Shown here piece by piece: positions 63,985 through 64,000 of a stretch of 64,000 bases of DNA. Each line of letters starts with the position of its first letter. Positions within the stretch are counted from its first letter, which is position 1. The stretch covers positions 1 to 64,000 of the forward strand of contig NZ_FWXY01000004.1 in assembly GCF_900176365.1 (NCBI RefSeq), written 5' to 3'. The notes beneath the pieces were generated by a model. It did not search any database and had not been told where the DNA came from. It was given only the letters and a program-made list of their open reading frames with translations. This DNA comes from Desulfocicer vacuolatum DSM 3385. GTDB lineage: Bacteria > Desulfobacterota > Desulfobacteria > Desulfobacterales > Desulfobacteraceae. Position numbers and translations under genes: made by a program.

Positions 63985-64000
63985 AATTATCTGCCCCAAA

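Overview
The window looks like chromosome of an anaerobic, Gram-negative deltaproteobacterium of the Desulfobacteraceae type, similar in style to Desulfobacterium (Desulforapulum) autotrophicum. This is an inference from the gene families (crotonases, liv and amino-acid ABC systems, many PAS/GAF sensors, a sigma-54 activator), from many intergenic repeats, and from a probable small selenoprotein. No rRNA, tRNA, CRISPR array or intact transposase was found.

Layout. 1-101 is a 7-bp tandem repeat. 0.1-4.3 kb holds ccdA, an AEC carrier, a dienoyl-CoA-isomerase-like crotonase and a cytidylate-kinase-like protein. 4.3-9.2 kb is a minus-strand metal-chelate ABC importer (binding protein, permease, ATPase) followed by a peptide/nickel-type binding protein. 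9.6-13.5 kb is an HD-GYP response regulator and a hybrid histidine kinase. 14-15.5 kb holds a YchJ protein, a small zinc protein and a 56-codon gene with an in-frame TGA followed by a SECIS-like hairpin. 15.8-19.8 kb is a basic amino-acid ABC importer with a dimethylarginine hydrolase-like enzyme. 20-25 kb holds a nitroreductase, amtB, a crotonase and azlCD.

25.3-45.0 kb is the most unusual region: six large minus-strand genes, five of them overlapping or nearly abutting. They encode a CHASE2 sensor with a degenerate kinase domain, a PgsC/CapC membrane protein with two PgsC-like units and two degenerate hydrolase-like domains, a secreted beta-rich protein, a secreted hydrolase-like protein, a 1931-aa TPR plus beta-barrel candidate outer-membrane exporter, and a PgsB/CapB ligase fused to HEAT-like and helical domains. 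Together they look like a Gram-negative synthesis and export machine for a poly-gamma-glutamate-like polymer.

45-64 kb contains a MoaD/ThiS protein, an ilvY-ilvC pair of gammaproteobacterial type, a PEP-CTERM protein, a MITE-like element, recN, a Gate-domain membrane protein, a complete livKHMGF set, NAD kinase, a kinase-domain-less sensor divergent from a NifA-like activator that is translationally coupled to a DUF554 protein, an XRE-cupin regulator and a small exported protein.

Four intergenic repeat families recur or stand out. R1 (about 92 bp, two hairpins, about a dozen full copies) often sits right before start codons. R2 (about 115 bp, terminal inverted repeats) has two copies. P (GC-rich hairpin) has three. 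A nested inverted-repeat element lies at 49806-49997. All starts were chosen by eye from ribosome binding sites and family length; no database search was possible.
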